DNA of 64,000 nt from Microbacterium sp. LWO12-1.2 (GCF_040675875.1 NZ_JBEGII010000001.1:62001-126000); one strand, 5' to 3'. Counted from the first letter of the stretch, positions 18,701 to 27,056 are shown. Translations and numbers: made by a program. Notes: generated by a model from the letters alone, not told the origin.

Positions 18701-19176
18701 TGCCGATGCGTCACCGAGGCAATGCCACGCAATCAGCCGAGGAGGCGGCCGAAGTCGTCGCGATCGTGCGTGACCTCGTGGGCCGCGCCTTCACCGACAA
18801 CGACGAACCTGCCACGACGCGGCCGCTCGCCGCCGCCGACATCATCGTCGTAGCCCCCTACAACGCCCAACGTCAGCTCGTGCACGACGCCCTCGCCGTG
18901 GCGGGATTCCCCGACGTCGCAGTCGGCACGGTCGACAATTTCCAGGGCAAGGAGGCGGTCATCTCGATCACGTCGCTCGCCGCATCGAGCGGAAGGGATG
19001 CGCCCCGGGGGCCGGAGTTCCTGCTGCTGCAGAATCGACTCAACGTCGCGATCTCCCGCGCACAGTGCGTCGCCTATCTGATCCATTCGCCGGCGCTGCT
19101 CGACGATCTGCCCTTCACTCCTGAGGGCGTCGCACGGCTCAGCGCTTTCGCGCGCCTCGTCGGCGCGGCGGACTGA
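15706..19176 (+). CDS. TM0106-family RecB-like nuclease fused to superfamily 1 helicase
   Basis: Large DNA-processing protein, 1156 residues from the GTG at 15706. The N-terminal half is a TM0106-type RecB-like/DEDD nuclease region: DLKAAAECEFAWCRAIDAKL at the start, a cysteine pair CGRCATC near residue 232 that may bind metal, and an exonuclease-like strand IFFDFEGDP. The C-terminal part is an UPF1/DNA2-like helicase: Walker A GPPGTGKT near 780, Walker B LLVIDEAGQFS, motif III LLLGDPQQLPQ, motif V VGTVDNFQGKEA and motif VI LNVAISRAQ. Likely role is repair or processing of branched DNA; the family is poorly studied. An in-frame ATG at 15664 is possible but less suited. Confidence 0.88.
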   Translation: MRIDTQAQRVIWSASDLKAAAECEFAWCRAIDAKLGRVPAVVEPEDATLARAALLGDVHERNVLARYIADLGDEQVHQVDKVSSVDAEALAAAVAETVDALRSDALVVFQAAFATEEFVGFADFLRRDDQSRWRVQDSKLARKARVTALMQLAAYVDQLDRLGIPRSDEVDLILGDGTLSTHAVDDLLPLFHVRRARLRALIADRRIGDGAAGVPLAWGDERGDLDVVACGRCATCEEQVVAHRDLLMVARMRPVQRARLRAGGIETIDALAAAVDAPEGMNVDTFENLRAQARVQLRADAEGVPTYDVHYAAAIHTLPVPSRGDIFFDFEGDPLYTEPALDGEAHWGIDYLFGWVDNDDQYSALWAHTFAEEREAFEKFLDFVNARRAAHPGMHIYHYAPYETSHLVAMAARHGVRESEVDRLLREGVFVDLYPLVLRTVRVGSRSYSIKKLEPLYMGADVRTSDVQKGDDSIVQYVAAREFAAAGEQSEADAVLADLADYNRYDCVSTRALRNWLIEIARREGVNPAPPDAADEVIYEPSPRSVALLADAERAVAAGEDGQVHRIAAAAIDYFPREAKNFWVSHFQRLREPVTMWDGTRDVVRIDRATSTVRREWSVAEGRRVMSREIEVRGEVSPGTTLGAGAQPFALYPVPAPFDTEVPSRAVHVPHTVTVSDVLDDGYLITETAIQGQTWDELPLALTPAAPPRVVSLQGAIDEWADSVHAAAPAFPEDAATDILRRLPPRTLSGAALPAAGDDAIDAIVRGVLDLDRSYLAVQGPPGTGKTFTGSQVIARLVNEHGFKVGVVAQSHAIIETLLDRVVAHGVAPAQVGKAPKNPDADPSYTVIPKSGMAAFLAEHKNEGAVVGGTAWDFSNTSRVDRGGLDLLVIDEAGQFSLASTIAVAAGARRLLLLGDPQQLPQVSQGVHPEPVDTSALGWVMDGDAVIRPEYGYFLAKSWRMHPFVAAPVSRLAYAGKLASAPGTERRSVEGIDPGLHIVPMRHRGNATQSAEEAAEVVAIVRDLVGRAFTDNDEPATTRPLAAADIIVVAPYNAQRQLVHDALAVAGFPDVAVGTVDNFQGKEAVISITSLAASSGRDAPRGPEFLLLQNRLNVAISRAQCVAYLIHSPALLDDLPFTPEGVARLSAFARLVGAAD

Positions 19177-19186
19177 AGGAGCAGGC

Positions 19187-19957
19187 GTGCATTCCACCGA
19201 TGACATTCTTCGCGCCTCTGCAGCATGGGTCTGGTTCCCGCGCGACAGCGAGCAGGAGAAGAGCGCCCTCCAGCTGGTGCGCTATCCCGCGCGGTTCGGG
19301 GGAGGCGTGCGGGCGTCGCAGGTCGACTCGACCGATGACGCACGCGCCGTGCTCGATCACGCGATCACACGCACGCGGGACTGGGGTGAGTCGCAGCTGA
19401 CCTTCTGGACCAATGCGTCCGACCGGCCCGATCTCGAAGAGGAGCTGCAGAGGCGCGGTGCAGAGCACTTCGACACCGTCGCCGTGTTCGCCCGGCCGAT
19501 CGATCAGCTCGTCGTCGAGGTGCCGCCGGGTGCCACCGCGGAGATCGTGCGCACCCTGGACCAGGTTCGCGAGGTCGACGCGATCAACGTGCCCGTCTGG
19601 GAGCAATCGCCTCTCGACGACGCCGGGTTGGCCGACGAGCTCGCCGAGGTGCTCTCCGGCCTGGCCGCCGGTGAAGGAATCCGCGTGCTGGGTCGTCTCG
19701 GCGCCGAAGCGGTGAGTACTGGAGGGTGCACGATCGTCGACGGGTTCACACGTCTGTGGGGCGCGGCGACTCTGGAGCGTGCGCGTGGGCGTGGGGCCTA
19801 TCGCGCGGTGCTGGCAGAGAGGCTGCGGGCGAGCGCGGAGCGCGGCGCGGCCACCGCCTTGGTGAAAGGGCGCGTCTCGACCTCGGCGCCGATTCTCGAG
19901 CGCACCGGATTCACGTATTACGGCGACGAGCGGGCGTACCGACTGATCGTCGCCTGA
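19187..19957 (+). CDS. GNAT-family N-acetyltransferase
   Basis: Acetyltransferase-like protein of 256 residues from the GTG at 19187, preceded by AAGGAGCAGG. The C-terminal half has the usual elements: a strand GCTIVDGFTRLWGAATLERARG, the acetyl-CoA turn ARGRGAYRAVLAERLRASA and a final strand with TGFTYYGDERAYRLI. The N-terminal half is a second, degenerate GNAT-like repeat, a layout common in actinobacterial two-domain acetyltransferases. It begins 10 bp after the helicase stop and may be cotranscribed. The substrate is unknown. Confidence 0.82.
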   Translation: MHSTDDILRASAAWVWFPRDSEQEKSALQLVRYPARFGGGVRASQVDSTDDARAVLDHAITRTRDWGESQLTFWTNASDRPDLEEELQRRGAEHFDTVAVFARPIDQLVVEVPPGATAEIVRTLDQVREVDAINVPVWEQSPLDDAGLADELAEVLSGLAAGEGIRVLGRLGAEAVSTGGCTIVDGFTRLWGAATLERARGRGAYRAVLAERLRASAERGAATALVKGRVSTSAPILERTGFTYYGDERAYRLIVA

Positions 19958-19991
19958 GCGGAGTCAGCGTGGGCGGTCAAGCCTCATACGC

Positions 19992-20624
19992 TCAGACCGT
20001 GCCGTAGAGACGGTCGCCGGCGTCGCCCAGTCCGGGCACGATGTAGCCCTTCTCGTTCAGGCGCTCGTCGAGCGCGCCCAGCACGAGTGTGACGTCGCGG
20101 TCCCCGGCCATGGCCTCGATCGCTGCGACGCCCTCAGGAGTGCCGAGCAGGCAGATCGCCGTGACATCCTTGGCGCCGCGGTCGAACAGGAACTGGATCG
20201 CCGCGGCGAGTGAACCGCCCGTGGCGAGCATCGGGTCGATCGCGAAGCACTGACGGTCGCTGAGGTCATCCGGAAGGCGCTCGGCGTAGGTCGTCGGCTC
20301 GAAGGTCTCCTCGTCACGGACCATGCCGAGGAATCCGACCTCCGCGGTCGGCAGCAGCTTCACCAGCCCTTCGAGCATGCCGAGACCGGCACGCAGGATC
20401 GGGACCACGATCGGTCGGGGCTCGGAGATCTTCACACCCATGGTCTTCGTGACCGGGGTGGTGATCTCGACCGGGCTGACCTTCACCGAACGGGTCGCCT
20501 CGTACGCGAGCAGCGTCACCAGCTCTTCCGTCAGCTGTCGGAACACCGGCGAAGGGGTGCGCACATCGCGCAACACCGAGAGCTTGTGGGTGATGAGAGG
20601 GTGGTCGGCGACGTGAACACGCAT
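19992..20624 (-). CDS. upp: Uracil phosphoribosyltransferase
   Basis: Pyrimidine salvage enzyme making UMP from uracil and PRPP. The ATG at 20622-20624 gives 210 residues, the normal UPRT length, starting [20 protein letters not shown]. The PRPP loop region reads [18 protein letters not shown], and the uracil-binding C-terminus has [17 protein letters not shown] longer frame runs upstream to 20771 but would add 49 residues with no counterpart in the family. It diverges from tadA at 20705; both deal with nucleobases or RNA. Confidence 0.95.
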   Translation of the reverse strand: MRVHVADHPLITHKLSVLRDVRTPSPVFRQLTEELVTLLAYEATRSVKVSPVEITTPVTKTMGVKISEPRPIVVPILRAGLGMLEGLVKLLPTAEVGFLGMVRDEETFEPTTYAERLPDDLSDRQCFAIDPMLATGGSLAAAIQFLFDRGAKDVTAICLLGTPEGVAAIEAMAGDRDVTLVLGALDERLNEKGYIVPGLGDAGDRLYGTV

Positions 20625-20704
20625 GGATACAGGGTAGTCGGCGGCGGGGCTCGGCACGACATCCGCTCTGCGGCCCTCGCGCGTCACTGTCGTAGGCTCG
20701 ACGC

Positions 20705-21160
20705 ATGACCGCTGCAGACGTTCCCGCGATGCGTCGAGCACTCGAGCTCGCAGCGGAGGCGGCCGCGGCATCCGAGATCCCCGTGGGGGCGGTCGTCCTC
20801 GACCCAGCCGGTGACATCATCGCTGAAGGGCGCAACACGCGCGAGGCCACGCACGACCCCACGGGTCACGCTGAGATCGAGGCGCTGCGAAGCGCAGCGG
20901 CATCCGTCGGCTCCTGGAATCTCGAGGGCCACACGCTGGTGGTCACGCTCGAGCCCTGCATCATGTGCGCCGGCGCCATCCTGCAGGCGCGCATCGGACG
21001 CGTCGTGTTCGGCGCATGGGACGACAAGGCCGGTGCGGCAGGCTCCATGTACGACGTGCTGCGCGATCGGCGACTGCCGTACCGTGCCGAGGTCGTGGGT
21101 GGGATCGAGGCCGATGCCGCAACCGTGCTGCTGCGTGACTTCTTCTCCGCGCGCCGCTGA
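20705..21160 (+). CDS. tadA: tRNA adenosine(34) deaminase
   Basis: Converts A34 to inosine in the wobble position of tRNA-Arg(ACG). 151 residues of the CDA fold with the zinc site HAEIEAL (catalytic Glu) and PCIMCAGAI, and the C-terminal strand [15 protein letters not shown] found in TadA proteins. The length is normal. It diverges from upp, an arrangement common in Actinobacteria. Confidence 0.94.
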   Translation: MTAADVPAMRRALELAAEAAAASEIPVGAVVLDPAGDIIAEGRNTREATHDPTGHAEIEALRSAAASVGSWNLEGHTLVVTLEPCIMCAGAILQARIGRVVFGAWDDKAGAAGSMYDVLRDRRLPYRAEVVGGIEADAATVLLRDFFSARR

Positions 21161-21278
21161 CCTTGACGGCCGATGCGCGCCAACTTCGGCGGTGCCTCGC
21201 AGGTTCTGCGGATCAGATCGCGCGGATCATCCGCGGAACGTGCACAAGGCCGATATATCTGCGCGGGAGATGGCCCGC

Positions 21279-22250
21279 TCAGTCCGAGGACTTGAGCACG
21301 AAGACGTCGGTCGACGGCTCCGGGTCGATCGCCGGACGGTACACGTCGGGCTCGATGTAGACGACTCGCGCGACCGGCACCACCTCGCGGATTCGCGCCT
21401 CGATCGCGTCGATGTCATCCGCCGCTTCGCGCACCGTCTTGTCGGAGGTGAGGGCGACCTTCGCCGCGACGAGCAGCTCGTCGGGTCCGAGGTAGAGCGT
21501 CTTCATGTGGATCAGCTTCTCGACCTCCGGGCCGCCGTTGATCGCGTCGACGATCTTGTCGTGGTCGGCGGAGGTCGCTCCTTCACCGACGAGCAGGCTC
21601 TTGGTCTCGACGCCGAGGACGATCGCGATCAGCACGAGCAGGAGACCGATCATCAGGGTGCCGATCGCGTCGAACACCGAGTTGCCGGTGATCACGGTCA
21701 GTCCGACGCCGAGCAGGGCGAAGGTGAGGCCTGTCAGGGCGCCGGCATCCTCGAGCAGAACCACCGGCAGCTCAGGAGCCTTGGCGCGGCGGATGAACGA
21801 CACCCACGACTGCCCCTTCTCGCGCACGAGGTTGCTCTCCTTGACCGCAGTGCGGAGGGAGAACGACTCCAGGCCGATCGCGATCACGAGCACGACGATC
21901 GGCAGCCACCACCAGTTCGGGTCGAGTGCGTGCGGCTCGCGCAGCTTGTCGATGCCCTCATAGATCGCGAACAGGCCACCGACCGAGAACAGGATGATCG
22001 ACACCACGAACGCGTAGACGTACCGCTCGCGTCCGTAGCCGAAAGGGTGCGAGCGATCGGCTTCGCGTCTCGCCTTGCGTCCGCCGAGCATCAGCAGCAG
22101 CTGATTGCCGGAGTCGGCCACGGAGTGGATCGCCTCGGCGAGCATCGACGCCGAGCCGGAGAGGGCCCAGGCGACGAACTTCGCGAGCGCGATGCCCAGG
22201 TTCGCCAGGAACGCCGCGACGATGGCTTTGTTGCCTCCGGATGCACTCAT
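21279..22250 (-). CDS. Cation diffusion facilitator (CDF) family metal exporter
   Basis: Membrane metal(II)/proton antiporter of 323 residues. Six hydrophobic spans lead into a C-terminal cytoplasmic ferredoxin-like domain. The metal-site helices are visible: EAIHSVADSGNQLLL in TM2 (the second conserved Asp of the HxxxD pattern) and a His/Asp-bearing TM5. A HPFGYGRERYVYAF motif follows TM2, typical of the CzcD/FieF group that includes YdfM-like proteins. Zn, Fe or Mn are likely substrates. It converges with tadA across 118 bp in which no other gene was seen. Confidence 0.9.
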   Translation of the reverse strand: MSASGGNKAIVAAFLANLGIALAKFVAWALSGSASMLAEAIHSVADSGNQLLLMLGGRKARREADRSHPFGYGRERYVYAFVVSIILFSVGGLFAIYEGIDKLREPHALDPNWWWLPIVVLVIAIGLESFSLRTAVKESNLVREKGQSWVSFIRRAKAPELPVVLLEDAGALTGLTFALLGVGLTVITGNSVFDAIGTLMIGLLLVLIAIVLGVETKSLLVGEGATSADHDKIVDAINGGPEVEKLIHMKTLYLGPDELLVAAKVALTSDKTVREAADDIDAIEARIREVVPVARVVYIEPDVYRPAIDPEPSTDVFVLKSSD

Positions 22251-22309
22251 GATCCGAGTCTAGAACCGCCCGCCTCCGGATGTCGGGGAGCCCGCCGTAG
22301 GATGACGAC

Positions 22310-23149
22310 ATGGCTGAATCCCTCCCCGCTCTCGCGTTCCTCGGTGCCGGTTCGATGGGAGGAGCGATCCTTCGTGGCGTCGTCGCCTCCGGCATCGCGA
22401 TCGATGGTGGGATCACGGCGACCAACCGCACGACCGCAAAAGCAGAGGCGTTCGCCGACCTCGACGGAGTCACCAGCATCGCCCTCGAGTCGCAGCCCTC
22501 GGGCAGTGCGGATGCCGCCGCCGGGGCACGCATCATCCTGGTCGGTGTGAAGCCGGCCATGGTGCCTGATCTGCTGCAGGAGATCGCGCCGCGTCTCGCT
22601 CCTGACGCCATCGTGGTCAGCCTCGCGGCCGGCGTCACGCTGCAGACTTTCGCCGACAACCTCGGCGCCGACGCCCGCGTCATCCGGTCGATGCCGAACA
22701 CCCCGGCCACCGTGCGCAAGGGCGTGACGGGACTGGCCGCAGGGCCTGCGGCGACCGCGGATGATCTCGCGCTCGTCCGTCGACTGTTCGAGACCGTCGG
22801 GGCCGTCGTCGAAGTGCCGGAGTCGCAGATCGACGCACTGTCGACGATCTCCGGCTCAGGACCCGCCTACGTCTACCTGCTGATCGAAGAGTTCACCCGC
22901 GCCGCGATCGGGATGGGCTTCGCCGAGGCGGATGCCCGCCTCATGGTCGAGCAGACATTCATCGGTGCGACGGCTCTGCTCGACGCCTCGGGGGAGGAGC
23001 CGGCCGAACTCCGCCGTCGGGTGACCAGCCCGAAGGGCACGACCGAGCGGGCGGTCGCGGTCCTCCAGGCCGCACATCTCGACCGCACGTTCGCGGACGC
23101 CGCGGCCGCGGCTCTCGCACGCGCCAAGGAACTCGCCGCCGGAGCCTGA
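22310..23149 (+). CDS. proC: Pyrroline-5-carboxylate reductase
   Basis: Final step of proline synthesis (P5C to proline with NAD(P)H). 279 residues: Rossmann motif LGAGSMGGAI at the N-terminus, GVKPAMVPDLL, the RSMPNTPATVRKG segment and the dimer-domain signature STISGSGPAYVYLLIEEF plus RRRVTSPKGTTE. All hallmark P5CR elements are present. In mycobacteria proC is followed by a small HTH protein and bS22; the same pair occurs here about 3.4 kb downstream, after an inserted K+ transport block. Confidence 0.96.
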   Translation: MAESLPALAFLGAGSMGGAILRGVVASGIAIDGGITATNRTTAKAEAFADLDGVTSIALESQPSGSADAAAGARIILVGVKPAMVPDLLQEIAPRLAPDAIVVSLAAGVTLQTFADNLGADARVIRSMPNTPATVRKGVTGLAAGPAATADDLALVRRLFETVGAVVEVPESQIDALSTISGSGPAYVYLLIEEFTRAAIGMGFAEADARLMVEQTFIGATALLDASGEEPAELRRRVTSPKGTTERAVAVLQAAHLDRTFADAAAAALARAKELAAGA

Positions 23150-23152
23150 CGT

Positions 23153-23440
23153 ATGCGGCTGCACATCGTCGGTGAGATCTGGTTCTGGCGCGGTCCCGCG
23201 CCCTACCACTTCGTGACGGTGCCGCCTGCCGAGAGCGAGATGATCCATGACGTCGCGGCGGTCGTGACGTACGGCTGGGGCATGATCCCGGCGAGCGTCA
23301 CGATCGGCGGCACGAGTGTGACGACGGCGTTGTGGCCCAAGGATGGCGGCTACATCGTGCCGATCAAGAAGGCTCTGCAGGATCGCGAGAGCATCGGCGT
23401 GGATGACGTGGTGCAGGTCACGCTCGACATCGACGCCTGA
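23153..23440 (+). CDS. DUF1905 domain protein
   Basis: Protein of 95 residues, a small beta-barrel family of unknown function (DUF1905). Seen: the opening strand GEIWFWRGPAPYHFVTVP, then GWGMIPASVTIGGTSVTTAL and the closing DGGYIVPIKKALQDRE with the conserved IKKAL helix. It begins 3 bp after the proC stop, so it is probably cotranscribed with proC. No catalytic residues are known. Confidence 0.88.
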   Translation: MRLHIVGEIWFWRGPAPYHFVTVPPAESEMIHDVAAVVTYGWGMIPASVTIGGTSVTTALWPKDGGYIVPIKKALQDRESIGVDDVVQVTLDIDA

Positions 23441-23454
23441 TCAGGCGCGAGCGA

Positions 23455-24126
23455 TCAGCGATCGAGCGCCGCGAACCGCTCGATGTCGCTGTTCGTGCCG
23501 GACACGATGATGAGGTCGTGGTTCGTGACGATCGTGTTCGCCTCGGCGTAGCGGAACGGCTTCCCAGGACTCTTCACGCCGACCACGGTGACCTTGTACT
23601 TCGAGCGCACGCCGGACTCGTTCAGTCCGACGCCGCGGATGAACTTCGGCGGGTACATCTTGGCGAGGACGAAGTCGTCGTCGAAGCGGATGAAGTCGAG
23701 CATCCGTCCGCTCACGAGGTGGGCGACGCGCTCGCCGGCTTCCCGCTCCGGGTAGATCACATGGTTCGCGCCGACGCGGGCGAGGATCTTTCCGTGCGAC
23801 TGCGACACCGCCTTGGCCCAGATCTGCGGCACCTTCAGGTCGACGAGGTTCGCGGTGATCAGCACCGAGGCCTCGATCGAGGAGCCGACGGCCACGACCG
23901 CGACCTGGAAGTCCTGGGCGCCGATCTGTCGCAGCGCGTCGATGTTCTTCGCATCCGCCTGCACCGTGTGGGTGACGCGGTCCGACCACTTCTGGACCAG
24001 CTCGAGGTTCCCGTCGATCGCGAGAACCTCGCGGTCGAGTCGATCGAGCTCTCCGGCGCACGCGGCGCCGAAGCGTCCGAGGCCGATGACGAGTACGGGA
24101 GCGTCGCCCCTGAGCACTTCAACCAA
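23455..24126 (-). CDS. K+ uptake regulatory subunit, TrkA/KtrA type
   Basis: Cytoplasmic gating protein for the membrane subunit encoded upstream. 223 residues: RCK N-domain Rossmann motif VIGLGRFGAACAGEL with the acidic strand end AIDGN (NAD(H)/ATP ribose contact), and a C-terminal RCK_C domain from about residue 140. This is one RCK unit (KtrA length), not the doubled TrkA of E. coli. Its start overlaps the end of the membrane subunit gene by 8 bp, so the two are coupled and made in fixed proportion. Confidence 0.92.
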   Translation of the reverse strand: MVEVLRGDAPVLVIGLGRFGAACAGELDRLDREVLAIDGNLELVQKWSDRVTHTVQADAKNIDALRQIGAQDFQVAVVAVGSSIEASVLITANLVDLKVPQIWAKAVSQSHGKILARVGANHVIYPEREAGERVAHLVSGRMLDFIRFDDDFVLAKMYPPKFIRGVGLNESGVRSKYKVTVVGVKSPGKPFRYAEANTIVTNHDLIIVSGTNSDIERFAALDR

Positions 24127-25549
24127 CGATCGGCCTTTCCACGGGCAGCGAGTAATACTGCGATCGCGATGTCGCGGCGACTGCCGCGGCGAGTGTCACT
24201 GTACCAACGCGGCCCATGAAGATGGTGGCCGCGAGGACGTACGAACCGGAGTCGGGGAGCTCGGCGGTGAGCCCGGTCGACAGGCCGACGGTGCCGAACG
24301 CGGAGATCACGTCGAACAGCACATGGCTGATGTCGGCTTTCGTGATCTGGGCGATCGTGATGGTCGAGAGCGCAACGATCGTCGCTCCCCACGCGACGAC
24401 GCTCAGCCCGACCCTTTGCACGTCGCTGGGGATGCGTCGACCGAACACCTCGACCGACTGGCGGCCCTTGGCCTCCGACCACACGGCGATCGCCAGCACT
24501 GCGAGTGTGGTGACCTTGATGCCGCCGGCGGTCGACGCCGAACCACCGCCGACGAACATGAGCATGCTCGCGGCGACCAGGGACGAGCCGTTGAGGTCGG
24601 CGATGTCGATCACGTTGAAGCCGCCGGAGCGAGTCATCGCCGACAGGAAGAACGCCTGGAAGGTGGTGTCGGCAGCGTCCATCGATCCGAACGTCTTGGG
24701 GTTGGCGTACTCCAGGACCAGGAAGACGGCAGCACCGAGGACGAACAGCAGCACGGTCGTGACGAGTGTGAGCTTGGTGTGCAGCGACCAGCGCTTCACA
24801 TGCCAGACATGCTTGGCCAGCGTATAGATGACGGGGAATCCGATGCTCCCCAAGAACACGCCGACCATCAGCAGCGACAGCACGAGGTAATCGTCGGCGA
24901 ACACCGCGACGCCGCCGTCGTTGGGGGCGAAGCCGGTGTTCGTGAAGGCCATGGCGGCGAAGTACGGTGCTTCCCACAGCGCGGCGATCGGGTCGACCTT
25001 CGCCATCACCAGCGACGGATACAGGAGGATCGCGAGTGCACCCTCGATGAAGAGGGACGACAGCGCCACCGTGCGCAGCAGTTGGCCGACCTCGCCGAGG
25101 CGAACGGTCTGGCTCTCGTTGACCACTCCACCGTGCGCGCGCAGAGGGTTCGTATCGCCGGCCGCCATCAACTTGGCCCGTAGCCCGAGCCGCTTGGAGA
25201 TGACCATGCCCATCAGCGACGCGAGGGTGAGCACTCCCAGCCCGCCGATGTTGACGCCGACGAAGACGAGCACATGGCCGAAGGGCGACCAGTGGTTGGC
25301 CATGTCGACCGTTGCGAGGCCCGTGACGCAGATGGTGGAGACGGCGGTGAACAGCGCGTCGCTCAGAGGCGTCACGGTTCCGCTGGCCGAGGCGATCGGC
25401 AGCGACAGCAGCACGGTGAAGACGAGGATGAGCAGCGCGAAGATGACGATCGCGAACCGTGAGGGCGACGAAGTGATGATGTGCTTCGACCAGGAACCGA
25501 CGTCGCGGATGCGCTGTTTCGGGGACGACGCCGAAACCATGCCCGACAT
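24119..25549 (-). CDS. K+ transporter membrane subunit, TrkH/KtrB type
   Basis: Ion-conducting subunit of 476 residues, with four M1-P-M2 repeats in the TrkH/KtrB/HKT pattern. Pore-loop segments include SDALFTAVSTICVTGL (first selectivity glycine), FTNTGFAPN and SAMTRSGGFNVIDI. The N-terminus is charged and short, as in KtrB. Together with the downstream RCK protein it forms a K+ (possibly Na+-coupled) uptake system. An ATG three codons later is an alternative start. Confidence 0.92.
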   Translation of the reverse strand: MSGMVSASSPKQRIRDVGSWSKHIITSSPSRFAIVIFALLILVFTVLLSLPIASASGTVTPLSDALFTAVSTICVTGLATVDMANHWSPFGHVLVFVGVNIGGLGVLTLASLMGMVISKRLGLRAKLMAAGDTNPLRAHGGVVNESQTVRLGEVGQLLRTVALSSLFIEGALAILLYPSLVMAKVDPIAALWEAPYFAAMAFTNTGFAPNDGGVAVFADDYLVLSLLMVGVFLGSIGFPVIYTLAKHVWHVKRWSLHTKLTLVTTVLLFVLGAAVFLVLEYANPKTFGSMDAADTTFQAFFLSAMTRSGGFNVIDIADLNGSSLVAASMLMFVGGGSASTAGGIKVTTLAVLAIAVWSEAKGRQSVEVFGRRIPSDVQRVGLSVVAWGATIVALSTITIAQITKADISHVLFDVISAFGTVGLSTGLTAELPDSGSYVLAATIFMGRVGTVTLAAAVAATSRSQYYSLPVERPIVG

Positions 25550-25652
25550 CGCATCCCCCTTCGTCCTGCTCGACCGCGGTCATCGGTCGCACGACGCCGA
25601 TCGCCGAGCCTTCGTCATGGTACTCCGTGCCGGGGGCGACTAGCCTGAACTC

Positions 25653-26069
25653 ATGACGGACATCTTCGACGTGATTGCAGACGGTACGAGGCGCGACATC
25701 CTCCAGCTCCTGCTGCGACGCACCGCCGAAGGAGACGCCGGGACCAGCGTGAGCCACATCGTCGCGGATCTCGGCATCAGCCAGCCGACCGTCTCGAAGC
25801 ATCTGAAGGTGCTGCGCGATGCCGAACTCGTCACGGTCCGTGAAGACGGCCAGCGCCGGTTCTACAGCCTCGCTGTCGAACCGCTCGAGGCCGTGGACGA
25901 CTGGCTCGTGCCGTTCCTGGTCGACGCCTACGGTGACGACGCGCCGGATATCGAGTACCCCGTTGTGCCGCTGCCCGGTGGAGCCACGCATGCGGCGGAA
26001 GCGGTGGGTCGTGCGGCCGCATCCGCGAAGCACGTGGTGGCCACTGCGCTCAAGCGTCTCGGAGCCTGA
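25653..26069 (+). CDS. ArsR/SmtB-family transcriptional regulator
   Basis: DNA-binding regulator of 138 residues with a winged helix: IADGTRRDILQLLL, then the recognition helix segment SQPTVSKHLKVLRDAELV and the wing EDGQRRFYSL. No cysteine pair of the SmtB metal sites is visible, so the signal may not be a metal. The C-terminal 40 residues are an Ala-rich extension beyond the usual ArsR length. It diverges from the K+ transporter operon (104 bp between starts) and may control it, though there is no direct evidence. Confidence 0.85.
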   Translation: MTDIFDVIADGTRRDILQLLLRRTAEGDAGTSVSHIVADLGISQPTVSKHLKVLRDAELVTVREDGQRRFYSLAVEPLEAVDDWLVPFLVDAYGDDAPDIEYPVVPLPGGATHAAEAVGRAAASAKHVVATALKRLGA

Positions 26070-26544
26070 CGCCGGACGCACATCGCCCCCGACGACAGGG
26101 GGGCATGTCATCAGGGGCGAGCCGCGGGCCCCAGCCCGCGCTGATCCCGGCAGTGCCGTCCGGGATCGTGCTGTCAGCCTGACAGCGCAGGCTATGCGAA
26201 TCTCGGTGAAGGTCTATGTCTTCGCTGAGATCCGGTGCCACGACCGCCTTCGCCAGCGGCGGTGGCCTCACTGGCGAGGGCTTCCGGCTCGATCTGCCCC
26301 CGGCGCGACGTGACGTCGGACGTGATCGGTGCGCTGCTGGTTGCGCACCTCGGGCTGGCGCTCGTCATCCGATCGAAGCGGGGCGGGTGACCTACCCCGG
26401 CCTCCGGCCGTGCGCGGCTTCGGGACCTTTCCGGTGCGGGCGTTCGCGACGGTCCCCGGTTCCCACTGATCACAAGGGCCACACGGGTTTACATGCGTCC
26501 CAGCTACCCCATAGAGTGTGCTCATCGAGAAAGGGGTACGTGGG
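26070..26544. other. Intergenic region, no gene seen
   Basis: 475 bp between ArsR and the small HTH protein. Open frames here are short and have no family features on either strand. The last 40 bp, before the ATG at 26545, must contain the promoter and ribosome site of the HTH gene. The rest is unexplained, and the long length may reflect a decayed gene. Confidence 0.4.
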
Positions 26545-26736
26545 ATGCCCGAAGTACCTGACGTCCGGTTCCTGACGGTGGCCGAGGTCGCCGACATCAT
26601 GCGCGTGTCGAAGATGACCGTCTATCGACTCGTGCACGCCGGCGAACTGCCCGCCATCCGATTCGGCCGCAGCTATCGCGTGCCCGAATCGGCCGTCGCG
26701 GACGCTCTGCAGCGCCCGATCGCCGACGTCGGCTGA
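26545..26736 (+). CDS. Small helix-turn-helix DNA-binding protein (MerR-like/excisionase fold)
   Basis: Protein of 63 residues: FLTVAEVADIMRVSKMTVYR is the winged HTH, and AGELPAIRFGRSYRVPE the wing. The fold is that of BldC/Xis-type proteins (HTH_17). In Mycobacterium tuberculosis the corresponding protein, Rv0500A, lies between proC and the bS22 gene Rv0500B, and here too bS22 follows. A chromosomal regulator is therefore more likely than a phage excisionase. A longer in-frame start at 26518 is possible, but the ATG at 26545 follows GTACGTGGG and gives the conserved length. Confidence 0.82.
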   Translation: MPEVPDVRFLTVAEVADIMRVSKMTVYRLVHAGELPAIRFGRSYRVPESAVADALQRPIADVG

Positions 26737-26788
26737 CGTCTCGCAGGCCGTGATCCCCGCCCGTGACGGTCGGGGTCCTGCGGTTTGC

Positions 26789-26794
26789 TAGACT
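26789..26794 (+). promoter_or_regulatory. Candidate extended -10 promoter of the bS22 gene
   Basis: TGCTAGACT gives an extended -10 (TGN then TAGACT, 26789-26794). It lies 80 bp upstream of the GTG start of the ribosomal protein gene, in a 138-bp gap after the HTH gene. Pattern evidence only. Confidence 0.35.
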
Positions 26795-26874
26795 GACCCG
26801 AGGCATTTTTTCCGTGCCCGTACCCGGGTGTCCGTCACCGTGCGACACCCAGCCACTGACTTAGTGAGGTTTCC

Positions 26875-26973
26875 GTGGGTTCTGTCATCAAGAAGCGCCG
26901 CAAGCGCATGGCGAAGAAGAAGCACCGCAAGCTGCTTCGCAAGACTCGCCACCAGCGTCGCAACAAGAAGTAA
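26875..26973 (+). CDS. Small ribosomal subunit protein bS22 (AURKAIP1/COX24-domain peptide)
   Basis: A 32-residue, extremely basic protein starting at the GTG at 26875: MGSVIKKRRKRMAKKKHRKL and then a tail rich in Arg/Lys. It matches the actinobacterial bS22 (mycobacterial Rv0500B), which is bound to the decoding region of the 30S subunit. GAGG stands about 6 nt before the start codon. The preceding HTH gene gives the same synteny as in mycobacteria. It is followed at once by a strong hairpin. It is easily missed because of its length. Confidence 0.9.
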   Translation: MGSVIKKRRKRMAKKKHRKLLRKTRHQRRNKK

Positions 26974-26980
26974 GCGGCCA

Positions 26981-27017
26981 GACACGAGCGCCTGTCTTCG
27001 GACGGGCGCTTTGTGTC
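26981..27017 (+). terminator. Hairpin terminator after the bS22 gene
   Basis: AGCGCCTGTC (26987-26996) pairs with GACGGGCGCT (27001-27010) across a TTCG loop, with one G-U pair. Flanking GACAC (26981-26985) can extend the stem with GTGTC (27013-27017). It begins 8 bp after the stop codon. There is only a short T stretch, so it may be of the actinobacterial I-shaped type. Confidence 0.65.
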
Positions 27018-27056
27018 TCTGCGCCGCGTGAGCATCCGCAACATCGTGAGGACGTC

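Noticed and set aside
11072..19176. SbcCD and the nuclease/helicase as parts of a defence island
   Set aside because: SbcCD and the TM0106-type protein are broadly conserved in Actinobacteria, and the neighbouring genes (nadE, upp, tadA) are housekeeping.
26545..26736. Small HTH protein as a phage excisionase
   Set aside because: Its position next to bS22 matches the mycobacterial Rv0500A-Rv0500B pair, and no integrase or phage gene is near.
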